Part shown: positions 48,722 to 59,732 of the stretch, in pieces
Position numbering within the stretch: position 1 is the first letter of the stretch
Layout of the letters: every line of letters starts with the position of its first letter
DNA from: Gerris lacustris
Lineage: Eukaryota > Arthropoda > Insecta > Hemiptera > Gerridae
DNA length: 64,000 nucleotides
Direction of reading: 5' to 3'
Assembly (NCBI GenBank): GCA_951217055.1
Contig: OX578280.1
Location: forward strand, 19,197,394-19,261,393
The notes under the pieces: generated by a model
The model's database searches: none
What the model was told of the DNA's origin: nothing
The model's input: only the letters and a program-made list of their open reading frames with translations
Made by a program: the position numbers and the translations under genes

Positions 48722-48797
48722 CTACTACTATACTACACGCTCTAACACCTTACTTACATCATCTACTTCACTACAGAAGCTTCTTCAACAAGTTTCC

Positions 48798-48891
48798 TTA
48801 AAGTTTATTGACAGGCCTTTCTTTTTTTCGGGACTTATTGAAATATGCATCAAGTACCTCCTTGTTCAGAAGGATGTCAGGTTCTTTCTTA
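48798..48891 (-). CDS. Exon-like segment A of a duplicated pair, unknown protein
   Basis: Acceptor-like ctctcatatttcaattag, then a one-base phase and 31 codons to TAA (48800-48798). The peptide starts KKEPDILLNKEVLDAYFNKS and ends RKKERPVNKL. Strongly basic tail. It lies upstream (minus strand) of segment B and shares about 46 bp of DNA with it (ccttctgaacaaggaggt in both). It may be an alternative terminal exon or part of a decayed gene. Confidence 0.35.
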
Positions 48892-48899
48892 CTAATTGA

Positions 48900-50902
48900 A
48901 ATATGAGAGCGACATCAAAATAGATGTATTACTAACACTGAAAGACGATCTTAAGAACTTAAACTTTGATTTTGTTTATTGATAGTTACACGTTTATTAA
49001 AGAAACAAACAATTTTTTGACCATTAAAAGGTTGTCTTTTCACAGAAAGAATAATTTTTTATAGATAATTTTGACAAATATAAATAATTATATTACCTTA
49101 AAATTTAATAATCTACAACTCAATTAATGTTGTATAAAAGGGTTGAAGTGATTAAATTATTTCGCAACCTACAACATTGGTTATAACAAAATATTTAAGC
49201 ATCGAACTTATGCCAGGTAACATACTCTTTTCACGTCCTCTAAAGGAGTAGATATTATCGAATAAGTAAAAGCATTTAAGAATGTAAAGACAAACGACCT
49301 TCAAATATAATTAGGCCCTAATTAAATAATAAAGATTTTGTCCTATGAGAAATATAAAATTTGAATAAATTATTTCGCGACCTACAAAATTTACGACGTG
49401 AATCAAAATTGTGCTTATTTAGCTTTCGTGGCATCGTCTGTTAGAGACATTCTCGAATAGTAAACAGTGTTTTGGAATTGTCATTCTTATAAAAATTAAA
49501 TTATATTAATAATATAATACACCCTTAAGATATTATTATGAATATAAGTACTAGATGGCTGAAGAGATGTAAAAAATGAAAGTATTTATCTACTTTTTTG
49601 TAACACTTCTTCAGCCATCTAGTACTTACATTCATTATTCTTATGATTATTTCTTATCATCATTTCTTATCATTATTAATTCTTATCATTATTATGATTC
49701 TTATCATATTAAAATATTTGATTATTCAAGATCAATAAATATCTGGGTTCGATTTACTAAAAGATGGGACTTATTCGTTTGTAGATTGTTTGAAATGGTT
49801 GATTTCATCTAATAATCATGGTGGACGTAGTCGAAAATTATAGTCCAAAGTAAAGCGTAATTCGGATAAACAGCGTCAAGAAATTATAGCGAGCAGTTAT
49901 TGTCATTTAGTTTAAAATATATTAGGGTAAACCTTTTATATTTTTTATTTTATTTTTTATAAAATAGAGACAAATTAAATAATTTATAAAAGCTGTACGA
50001 GCTGCTCTAAAATCATATATCATGATACGAAACGATGTCGCAACATATGTAACAAGCGATTATTGCAAATTTTTCAAATTAACCAAAAAACTCGACAGAC
50101 TGGTTCTTTAATCCTTATTTTCGAACCCGGATTGTAAATTTCAAACTGAATACCTAATCAGCTGATCTATAAATGAGACCTTTCTTAGTCAGAGACTTGT
50201 AGAATAAAAAAAAGTGAAAGCTACTATTTGGAACTTAGTACAGTAGCGTTTAACGTTCATATTAGAATAATATAACTCTAAAAAAATATTTTAATTTAAA
50301 AATAAAAATATTGGAGTATAATTTGTTCAAATTGATCTTCCTTCCGGCGGATTTAGCATATATGTACTTTAGCAAGCATCTTTAAAGCATTCATTTTCAC
50401 TTTAATAACTGTTTTTGAAATGATAGGTGCAGGATGTATATACTAAAATGATTTTCACATATTTAGAAGAAACAAGTTTTGTTCCTGCACTCTCCGTAAA
50501 GAGGTTTTCGTTTACGATTTCATGACATTAAGACTTTATATAAACTGCAAGAATGCCTATGCGTTAGTACAGGTGAAAGATGTCCACAATTTTTTTTATG
50601 GGAAGAAGTCTTTTTATGGGATAAATAGTGTTTACTAACGTAAAGCACTCCCTAGAATGTTAAAGAATTCGAGGACGACACTACTAAATGGTAGGTATCA
50701 CGTGACATCTGCTGAGTTGAGTTTAAAGGTTGGGGTACTTAAAAAAAAGTTATTTTTATTTTAACTTCGTGATGTGTACTATCCAACTAATAATGACAGA
50801 ATCTTGTTTTATTGCGAAAAAAATAATTATTTAAAACTGTATTTTAAGATGTATTTATGTATATGAAATCCAACTTAGATATATAAAACACCTAGCCCTA
50901 AA
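48900..50902. other. Non-coding stretch with one hairpin
   Basis: Contains the hairpin at 49540-49633. A (TTCTTATCA)-like degenerate repeat lies at 49640-49710. No supported exons. Confidence 0.35.
49540..49633 (+). ncRNA. Pre-miRNA-sized hairpin (candidate)
   Basis: The left arm aagtactagatggctgaaga and the right arm tcttcagccatctagtactt pair perfectly over 20 bp, and pairing extends to about 35 bp with few mismatches, leaving a loop of about 20 nt. Total length 94 nt. The dimensions fit a microRNA precursor, but a very short MITE would look the same. I do not recognise a known mature microRNA. Confidence 0.35.
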
Positions 50903-51170
50903 CCTTTTTACTTTCTCATATCCTTCCCCCGGCCCCCGGTAGATCATCGCTGTCGCATTCGCCTATAACCTATAATGCAGGAGGGTTTTACTTTCTCATA
51001 TCCTTAGGGGTCCCCGGTAGCTTATCGCTGTCGCATTCGCCTATAACCTATAATGCAGGAGGGTTTTACTTTCTCATATCCTTAGGGGTCTCAGGTAGCT
51101 TATCACTGTCGCATTCGCCTATAACCTATAATGCAGGAGGGTTTTATTTTCTTATATCCTTAGGCGGACC
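50903..51170 (+). repeat. Tandem array of SINE 5' halves, about 78-bp unit
   Basis: The phrase ctttctcatatcctta recurs at 50911, 50991, 51069 and about 51147, each followed by ggtagcttatcgctgtcgca, ttcgcctataacctataatg and caggaggg. The unit equals the 5' half of the SINE at 51490-51640 (reverse) without its B-box. Confidence 0.85.
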
Positions 51171-51489
51171 CGGTTGCGTCAAAATGATTTTAATTTTTTA
51201 TTTCCATAAAAGTATTAATTCAAACTTTAATGAGCGCAGACAGTTGACATTATTATGGGAGCATCTGTGGACTTCATTCGACGAACCATCCAAATTTCTT
51301 AAAAATAAAAAATAAAACTTTTAAAGAAATAGGTGTTTATAAAAAAAACTTTATGTGGTATGCCAATGAGAAACCAGCGGGTTATATGCATATTGGATGA
51401 CTCGGAGTTGGCGTCTCGCATTAGTACTGGCTTCCGTAACTGGATGGACGCCACTTTACTTAAGTAGCTACCTATTTATATTTTATTTT

Positions 51490-51640
51490 ATAAAGCGATA
51501 CTGGTTAAACACCAAGCGTGGGGGGAGCCCCTTGCCGGAATTGGGATTCGAACCCATAAACCTCCTGCATTATAGGTTATAGGCGAATGCGACAGCGATA
51601 AGCTACCGGGGACCCCTAAGTATATGAGAAAGTAAAAAAC
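51490..51640 (-). repeat. tRNA-derived SINE
   Basis: On the minus strand: ggtagcttatcgctgtcgca, ttcgcctataacctataatg, caggaggttta, then tgggttcgaatccca, a perfect B-box in a T-arm-like stem. Same 5' half as the array at 50903-51170. A second partial unit lies at 51637-51690. Confidence 0.7.
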
Positions 51641-51835
51641 CTCCTGCAACCTCCTGCTGTTATAGGCGAATGGGACAGCGATGATTTGAAAAAGGGAACA
51701 ATTCATTAATTTAAACAATAATGTTTGTATGATTCGGTAAAGGTTGTAAAATTAAAGTACGCGGTAGAAGGCGAGGTAGCTATGTGCTACACTAATTGGC
51801 AGACTATCTTGTTTTTTTGTTTTTTTTAATTAAGT

Positions 51836-52545
51836 ATGTATTCAGTGGCGGCTCCAGCGGGTGGGCCGGGTGGGCCCGGGCCCACCCAAAATTTTTGTAT
51901 TGTTTGGGCTTTTTGCAACAATAGTTGGAAATGTAACAGTAACTGTAACAACAAATTTCGTTGCATCACGGAGGCATGGACGCATTACTATAATAGCGGT
52001 GCAATACCAAACGTGATTTTCAATTGTTCTGAATCAAACAAGTGCAGGTGCGCGTCGCTAGCGATGAGATAAGGCTGTCTTGAGCTGTTGTTTAGTAGCA
52101 TTGAGACTGGGGACTAAGTTGCTATGACTTATCACATCGCAGCGCCACACTGGCAGTAACGAATTCGAAGTACCGATGAATTTGAATACAAGCCTGTATC
52201 GAAGTACAGTAGAACCTCTATTAAATCCGGGGTAATGACGGGGAGGGGTCGCACGGATAAATGAAAACCACGGTTAATCGAGGCACTTTTTATTGAACGA
52301 ATTACATAGATGAGTAGATGGTTAGAGTATGTGTAGGTACCTGCTATACCATTATCGGTGCATGTATGATATAATCAACGTTTGCATCTTGCGGTGTTCT
52401 TACATTTGCTAATTTACTAGTGTAGCATTATTTCTAATTTTAAAAAATATTACTTTTAAATTGTAGAGCAGGAAATTTATTGCGTGGTTGACAAAATATT
52501 TTGAGGTTTACTTTTTGTAGTGATTTTAATTTAATTTTTTTATTT
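51836..52545. other. Unrecognised stretch
   Basis: A 78-codon plus-strand frame (51836-52072) lies over a GC-rich start (gggtgggccgggtgggcccg). The phrase ggcggctccagc at 51846 is matched in inverse at 53729 (cctggagccgcccc), so 51836-53740 may be one element whose termini these are, interrupted by the repeat at 52557-53246. No gene supported. Confidence 0.35.
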
Positions 52546-52556
52546 TATCCTTTTTT

Positions 52557-53246
52557 AGGGTTTCGTTGGTAAAACCAAAAAAAAGAAACCCTTATAGTTT
52601 CGTTCCTGTGTCTGTCTGTCACTCTGTACGGTTCCAATAACTTTTAAACCAAAAGAGATATAAACGTGAAACTTTCCAGTATAAAAGATCGTTTTGACGC
52701 GCACACAGGAAAAATATAGCGAACTCAAAATAATCAGCTCTTCAAATTCAAAATGGCGGATAAATCACGTCGCGCGAAAAAAATATTTTTTTTAAATTTT
52801 GAGTGGGGTATCAAATGAAAGGTATTGAAGAGTAGATTACAAATATATATATACTACTTAGGGATAGTGTTTAATTTTCGGCGCCATTTTGTCAAAAAAC
52901 ATCGACATTTTGCGTGTCCCCCCCCCCTAAAATCGTATTTCCGCTGTTACTAAAAATATAGAAAAATATGCAAAATGTGTGGTCTGCTGGGCCATAGAAA
53001 AAATAAGATTAGCAGTTTGATCTGATTTTACTGTAAATCCAAGATGGCGGATAATTCACGTCACTTGAGAAAAAATATTTTTTTAAAATTTTGAGTTGGG
53101 TATCAAATGAAAGGTATTGAAGAGTAGATTACAAAAATGTATAATACTTGTGGTTGCCGTTTAATTTGTGTGCCATTTTGTCAAAAAAAAATTCTCCCCT
53201 CCCCCCCTTCTAACACAGTTAGTGTTCACAATACCAACGAAACCCT
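52557..53246 (+). repeat. Hairpin-ended AGGGTTTCG repeat, copy 1
   Basis: The left end agggtttcgttggtaaaacc folds with gaaacccttatag as a terminal hairpin and is also inverted at the right end (taccaacgaaaccct). It contains tctgtctgtcactctgtacg, ttgacgcgcacacaggaaaa and two tandem copies of an atggcggataa...ggtatcaaatgaaaggtatt module. Copies or parts lie at 62195-62400 and 63441-63848. Confidence 0.78.
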
Positions 53247-54049
53247 TTTTACGTGAGACTTCACGCCTTACCAATATATTAAGATTTTACTTTGTTAGAG
53301 AGTGATTATTTCTGTAATGAAGACTTATAATGTTCGATCTTTAAGACTTATTAAGTACCTGCATAATATTATGATAATGTGATATTTTTCAACCAATTAG
53401 ATTATAACATTTATATTGTATTAAAAAGCTATTTATTTAATAAAATTGATAATTAATTTAATTTTTATAATCTTTGCAACTACCAGACATCTAACGTCAT
53501 AAGTCTAATAAGAAATTCAATTTAAAACATTTTCAGACCATTCAACATTTAAGACATTATGCAAGTACGCATTATTAATAATAAATCTTCATCTTTTCAT
53601 GATTCCATTTTAAAAAGTTGCTTTAGCTTAAGCTAAATGAAGTGTCTGAACCAAAGTTTCAGGGGGGGGGGTATATTTCAGACCACCCGAAAATCAGTGT
53701 CGGGTCCACCCAAAAAAATGATCCTGGAGCCGCCCCTGTATGTATTATTATTAATAATATTCAATTGTAGGGATAGAGAATATATTATTTCAATTGTTAT
53801 CATGTCCACATGATAACTTCCTTTTTTAAACATATACCACTTAATAAGGCTTCTAATCTCCGACTTACTGACACTTTGATGAAAGAGCAATGAGGAAAGA
53901 TAAGTTAAAAAATAAAATCACGGTACGCCACCACTTGTAGGAGTCAATAATGGTTTCAATTTTAAAAATTAAAACAATTTTATATAAAATTGTTGTGCCT
54001 GAGTTGTGTCTGACTGATTTTGTTTTAATATAAATTTTTATTTTTCATA
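53247..54049. other. Non-coding AT-rich stretch
   Basis: Contains a G9 run at 53663 and the GC-rich gcc-gcccc end noted under 51836-52545. No supported exons. Confidence 0.3.
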
Positions 54050-54245
54050 ATTGACCGAGCGAAGCGAGGTCTATGTTTTAATGTTTTTGTTCCCCAGTCT
54101 TCCCCAGGTACTACACCGTTTTGCATTTCGTCTGAAAATGTTTGTTACGCGCTTACGGCCAAACGCTTCATACGATTTTCTTCAAATTTGGCATAGATGT
54201 TCTTTGAAGTCGTTTTTTATGACTGCGTATGAGTTTTATATTTAA
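54050..54245 (+). repeat. Hairpin-headed repeat, head segment
   Basis: Begins gaccgagcgaagcgaggtc, a GC-rich palindrome-like head, then tacaccgttttgcatttcgt and the core cgattttcttcaaatttggc, atagatgttcttt. The 64-codon frame inside is not a gene. Confidence 0.6.
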
Positions 54246-54479
54246 TGAATTTCAGTTTATCTTGAAATTTGGCATGAATGTTACTTCAAGTTGTGAAAAT
54301 AAATATGTATAGTTTTTTTTTTATAAAATAAATTGTTATTAATTTATAAAAAAATGTTTTTTTAGACTTTTTTTCAAAAGTTTTATTTTTAAATTTTAAT
54401 TTTTTCTTTAAATTTGGAATAGATGTTCCTTTAAGACATTAAAAATCGATGTATATGGTTTATTTCTTTAAAAAATGTT

Positions 54480-54990
54480 TAGAATTACCATAAAAATAAC
54501 CTTCCCAGCAGGGAATCGAACCCGGCTTCTCACTGTCCGCGTTTAACTTATTTTCTCAGAAGCTAGATTTTTCCCGGGAAAACTACTTATACCGTTAGAT
54601 TCGTATTTAAATGGACTACATTTAAAAAACAAATTAATTAAAAATCGGCGGAATAGTCTTCGAGAAATAATGTTTTTTCAGAGTTTTTGAGGGGGAGTGC
54701 CCCCATATGTATAGCTTAAATTAATTTATCGATTTCACCTCGAGTTATCATTTATCCTTTATGTAATTGAAATCGATTTTTATGGTTTATTATCGAATTA
54801 AATTTTTACAAATACCATAAAAATAACTTTGCCCCAGCGGGGAATCGAACCCCACCTCTCACTGTCCGCATTTAAAATTATTTTCACAAAAACTAGATTT
54901 TTCTCGGGAAATCGATATATATATCTTTAGATTCGTATTTAAATGGATCCTCTGTCCGCGTTTAATTTTTTTTCTAATTTTCGCGAGGTC
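54480..54990 (-). repeat. Two reverse tails of the B-box repeat family
   Basis: The phrases cagggaatcgaacccggctt (54511) and gcggggaatcgaaccccacc (54837) are reverse B-box-like sites, each followed by ctcactgtccgc-ttta and ctagattttt-ccgggaa. They match the tail at 19540-19620. Confidence 0.65.
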
Positions 54991-55019
54991 TACTGTTCAC
55001 AGAACTACTAGTATTAGTA

Positions 55020-55170
55020 GTAACAATAAAATTTAATTTAAATCAAATTATAATTATTAACAACTACGGGAAACAACCAGAGAAAAATACACTCCAGCGC
55101 TGGGATTTGAACCACAGGCCTCTATATTTCCAGTATAGCGCTCTACCAACTAAGCTACGCAGGAGAATGA
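55020..55170 (-). repeat. tRNA-derived SINE with 72-nt tRNA-like head
   Basis: 55164-55093 on the minus strand can be drawn as a tRNA cloverleaf: acceptor TCCTGCG/CGCTGGA (6 of 7 pairs), D-arm GCTT/GAGC, anticodon stem CTATA/TATAG with loop CTGGAAA, and TTCAAAT T-loop. The T-stem pairs only 3 of 5, and anticodon GGA (serine) without a long variable arm is inconsistent with a working tRNA. A second copy at 55376-55494 and the shared downstream sequence show it is a SINE. Confidence 0.65.
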
Positions 55171-55330
55171 ATTTCTCTGACATTAATGATACCTTGTCCC
55201 GAATTTAAGCTTTCAATTTTCCACAAATCTGAGAAGTCAACATTAATGACAAAGAACTAGATCGAGAAATATTGCTTATAATTATAAAGTACCCATTTAG
55301 TACCTGTACTTAGTACAATCAATTAGAAAT

Positions 55331-55580
55331 TCATATTTTACGATTTTGGTAGTATTCATACTACGGAAAGATTAAATTTTAATTTAAATCAAGTTATAAT
55401 TATTAACAACTACGGGAAGCAACCAGAGAAAAATACACTCCAGCGCTGGGATTTGAACCACAGGCCTCTATATTTCCAGTATAGCGCTCTACCAATAATA
55501 ATTATAATAATTATAACTGGATTTAAATTTAAATTTAATCTTTCCGTAGTATGAATACTACCAAAATCGTAAAATATGAA
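55331..55580. repeat. Inverted repeat around the second SINE copy
   Basis: 55331-55405 (tcatattttacgattttggt, agtattcatactacggaaag) is repeated in inverse at 55505-55580. Between them lies a truncated minus-strand SINE head identical to that at 55093-55164. Confidence 0.7.
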
Positions 55581-55589
55581 TAAAATTTA

Positions 55590-56640
55590 ATTAAATTTAA
55601 TTCTTTATTATTTTTTTTTTCTTTAAAAAAAAGCTTATGTACCCGTATTAAATACAAGTTAAGAAGCCCAAGAACAGCTAAAATTAGTCAAACCTATAGG
55701 ATTTATAATTATCATATGTAGCATGTTTTTAATTCAATTTGTTTGAAAAATAATTATACAATAATCTTCTAAAACTGTCAATTCTTACATTGTGATTAAT
55801 TATTTCTAGTATATTAATTTTAGTTTGCTCTCTTGACTGCCTATTGTTTTACCCACTTTAAGTTATTTTGCAATATTTCATTAGTAAGAATAATTGAAAA
55901 TTAATATTTTTCTGTGTTCTATATATGTAGCGTGTCATTTAATCAATCAATGTTTGAAGGAATGTTACGTCAAAAAAAAATCTTTTATAAATACAAGACA
56001 CTCATTAAAAAATGAAGTTTTGAATTTAATTACTAAATACATAATAAGTTTTGACTTGTCTACGACTCTATTGTTTTAGTTAATGTATTCTATTGTATAA
56101 ATTCTTGAGTGCTATAAAACCCTGTGTCGCTTATTCTCAGCTATTCCAAATTCAACCTACTCCTTTAATCCTTTGATGGACCGTATCGCTGAATATTTTT
56201 ACGTTAGTTGCCTCCTTGTTTCCATCTCGATTCACGAAAATAATTATTGTTACCGTAATTGCCATCCTATTATTGTTGTATAATCTTTACATTTGTATAA
56301 AAAGAAGTTCTCTTTGAGTTATTTCTTTTTTAAGGTCCTTGATAAAATTATGCGAGGCCACGATTTGGGGGGTTTTGTTATTAAGTCAAAAGCTTTTTAA
56401 AAACTTTTTAAGATAAATTTAATAGTTATTATTAGTCCGTCTGCTTTAGGACCACCATGATCAAACATAGCATTATGAAATAATGCGATGTTTGATAAGT
56501 CGAAATAGATAAGTAAATATTGTTTCTTTGAAGTTTAAATGATTTGTTTTCTTTTCTAAAAAAAAAAAAAAGTTGTTTTAAGTGGGTTTTTTTATTCGAA
56601 TAAGTCAATATTATAACGAAATTTGTAGTTTTTACCGAGA
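55590..56640. other. Non-coding stretch with a small perfect hairpin
   Basis: At 56460-56496 atcaaacatagcattat and its inverse pair over 17 positions with one mismatch around a 3-nt loop. Otherwise AT-rich without supported exons. Confidence 0.5.
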
Positions 56641-56646
56641 TTTTGA

Positions 56647-56880
56647 TGTACTTCTTTAGATTGTTACTCCCCTATGTTGTTTTAGAATATTAATGACTTT
56701 GTCTAAATAACTATAAAGAAAAAGGGATGTTAAGTTCAATGTACTTCTTGACAAAGGAATATCACACTTCGGTTTTTATAAGGGGAGTAACAGTCTAAAG
56801 AAGAACATCCCGTACACCTTCTTTAGATTGTTACTCCCCCACTGTTTTTTATAAGGGGAGTAACAATCTAAAGAAGTGCC
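56647..56880. mobile_element. Composite MITE family, copy 5 (long form)
   Basis: Bounded by tgtacttctttagattgtta and ctaaagaagtgcc, flanked by gattttga and gattttgg (7 of 8). It lies directly beside the Foldback-like element that follows. Confidence 0.85.
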
Positions 56881-56902
56881 GATTTTGGTATAGTTACATG
56901 TA

Positions 56903-57778
56903 TTTAATTAAATAAATAAAACACCATTTAGATAATTTTCTTTTTAGTTGTCTACAATCACAATTAGTGTTACACTCTTAAGCAAACCGGTTTAAGCGTG
57001 TCTGCTATCGTCAGTGGTTGAGTACAAACTTTGTACTCCTCGCTCAACTTGTTTACTTTGTACAACAGTTTGTACTCAACGCTCAACTTGTTTACTTTGT
57101 ACAACAGTTTGTACTCAACGCTCAACTTGTTTACTTTGTACAACAGTTTGTACTCAACGCTCAACTTGTTTACTTTGTACAACAGTTTGTACTCAACGCT
57201 CAACTTGTTTACTTTGTACAACAGTTTGTACTCAACGCTCAACTTGTTTACTTTGTACAACAGTTTGTACTCAACGCTCAACTTGTTTACTTTGTACAAC
57301 AGTTTGTACTCAACGCTCAACTTGTTTACTTTGTACAACAGTTTGTACTCAACGCTCAACTTGTTTACTTTGTACAACAGTTTGTACTCAACGCTCAACT
57401 TGTTTACTTTGTACAACAGTTTGTACTCAACGCTCAACTTGTTTACTTTGTACAACAGTTTGTACTCAACGCTCAACTTGTTTACTTTGTACAACAGTTT
57501 GTACTCAACCTATTTAAATATATGTAACTATTACAAAATCTTGGTTGTACAAAGTAAAATCGTTGAGTACAAACTGTTGTATAAAGTAAACAAGTTGAGC
57601 GTTGAGTACAAACTGTTGTATAAAGTAAAAAAAAAGTTGAGTACAACATTTGTACTCTGATGATACTATTGTCGATAGCAAACACGATGAAATCGGTTTG
57701 GTTAAAAGTGTAACAATAATTGTGATTTAGACAAATAAACAGATGTTATCTAAATAGTGTTTTATTTATGAAATTAAA
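56903..57778. mobile_element. Foldback-like element with 39-bp repeat arms
   Basis: Unique outer TIRs of about 100 bp (left aaataaaacaccatttagat, cacaattagtgttaca; right inverse near 57670-57770) enclose arms made of a 39-bp unit (gtactcaacgctcaacttgt, then ttactttgtacaacagttt). The left arm has about 12 units (57030-57505); the right arm only about three, inverted (57544-57660). A 40-bp spacer separates them. Because 39 is divisible by 3, frames of 167-209 codons are open on both strands, but none is a gene. Confidence 0.88.
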
Positions 57779-58905
57779 TATGTTAAACATCATAAGTAAT
57801 ATTTTTAATTAATAGTACTTAAATTTAAATATGCTTTGAGGTTGAGTTATTTCAATTTTCTTTTTTTTTTGTATTTGATTTGGTACTTCCGATCATCCCT
57901 TAAAGAAAGAACCCCCTTCAGTTAGAACTTAAATCCATAACATATTATGTTAAATTTTAAGTTAGCAACCGTTAACTTTAGACCGTATCTCACTAACTCT
58001 CTCATATTATGTTAAACATGTTAGTAACATGGCTGTTATGCTTGCATTATCATTGACATATAAAAGAGTTAATTTCAGAAGTTGGAATTACCTTAGTGTG
58101 GATACAAAATGTAGGGCTGTAAAAACCTTGGTAAAACCTTTCAGGGCTTTAAGATTCTATCATTATTAGTTACCCTCTCCCTCTCCAATTAATAAACTAA
58201 TTATCATCCTACAGCGCATGCGCAGATTTAAAGATTGTTTTCAGATGTAAACATCATAACATTTCCGTTGTTATCGTTTCTCTTTGAGTTACCTTCTTTG
58301 TTATGTAAATATCTTTGTATATTTAAGTATTAAGTATAGTCCTCAACACAAAGGTTTCGATTTGATTGATGTCAAAATAAATTCCTATTGTGTCTTTAGA
58401 CCTTATGTAAATATCTATGTAATAATTGAAATGGTCCCTTGACTTAGCTTTGATTATATTGGTATGCGGATAAATGTCTGTTTCTTTGACGTGTCATTGT
58501 TGTCAAGCTATAATATAGTTATGTGCAGTTTGTTTCGTCAATAACTCACGTGGACACAATTGAGAGTGAAAGTTTAACTGTAATACATTTATTTTTGGAT
58601 ATAATCGGAAAGTTGCCATGTGTCAACGCTAACTTACAATGAATATATAAAAAGTTTGAGTATATCAGTAGATCCCTTGAACAATAGATATAATGAGGTT
58701 CAAATAAGTCAATGTTCTCTTCCTGGACACTACTTGTTCATGTATGTCATGTAGTCTAAAAGAATAATAAATCTGGCACGTGTGTAGAAGTACAACCTGT
58801 AGTGAGAGTTTTAGACATATATTCGACCAACGTATAACGAAAAAACCCATAGTATATGTTAGAGTTGTGTGCTGGGCCCATATAAATGTAGAGTATTTGT
58901 GAGTA

Positions 58906-58941
<36 letters not shown>

Positions 58942-59585
58942 AGCAATGCGAGGACAAAGAAAGGAAAGCATGACAAAAGGACATTCACGACCTTAACTAG
59001 AGTCTTTCTTGATTCTCTATAAGAGCAGGTGTGGTGCTATAATATACATGCACGTCCACCCAACCTGCAGGTGGGCTGGTCAAACCTTTGGTATCTGACA
59101 ACCGAAAGTATAAGGAAGTCATCACCTGATATGGAATACATGATGAAGTGAAAACTCAACTCTGATAATACCCTCAAGAACGTTTAGTAAGCAAAACTAC
59201 GTGATATCTGACAAGATATGCCTTTCACATTCCTGATAAAAAAGGATTTTGTTTCCTTCTAAATTCCGGAGCTATGGAACTTATAGACAAAAAATATCAT
59301 TATTTTTAATCTTCATCACTTGTTGTTTTGTACTCAAAGTGATATCCTTATCAAACATGTCAACATGTCTGACTCGGTTATAGAAGCGGATCAAATGGAT
59401 TTGATTATTATATATTTGTAGCTAACGCTAACACAATATGTAGAGTAGTAAATAACAAAATATGAAATATGAAGCAAGCTATATCATTTGTTGCCACCTA
59501 GAGCTGTTATCACGTGATAGAAAAGTATAAACAAACAATAACCTTATCAGCATCTAGAATCTGCCGCGCGAGTACTTTGACTGCC
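57779..59585. other. Non-coding stretch
   Basis: Contains a (TA)n tract at 58908-58938, which produces the two frames at 58665-58988. No supported exons. Confidence 0.35.
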
Positions 59586-59732
59586 GTGATAGAACACAAC
59601 TATCTCGTCAAACGAGATGAGATAGTTGTGATGGTTGATAGTTGTTCTATTGCAACAGAATCTATCACGTAGTCTACACGGTAATAGTTGCTATCAACTA
59701 TCGCGTAAACTATTACCGTGTAAACGGAGCTT
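59586..59732. repeat. Cluster of nested hairpins (probable MITE)
   Basis: cacaactatctc pairs with gagatagttgtg. tgatagaacacaactatc pairs with gatagttgttctat. tacacggtaatagtt (59675) is perfectly inverted at 59708 (aactattaccgtgta). The right end gtgtaaacggagcttta resembles Harbinger-type termini. No clean TSD found. Confidence 0.55.

Noticed and set aside
55093..55164. Working tRNA-Ser (anticodon GGA) on the minus strand
   Set aside because: T-stem pairs only 3 of 5, there is no long variable arm as serine tRNAs need, and a second truncated copy with the same flanks shows a SINE.
57014..57505. Regular 39-bp repeats resembling a CRISPR array
   Set aside because: The repeats are contiguous with no spacers, lie within inverted arms, and the genome is eukaryotic.
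56970..57685. Five overlapping open frames of 67-209 codons
   Set aside because: All arise from a 39-bp tandem repeat whose length is a multiple of three. The peptides are pure repeats on both strands.
58665..58988. Frames of 71 and 107 codons
   Set aside because: Driven by a (TA)n tract; peptides contain YIYIYIY runs.
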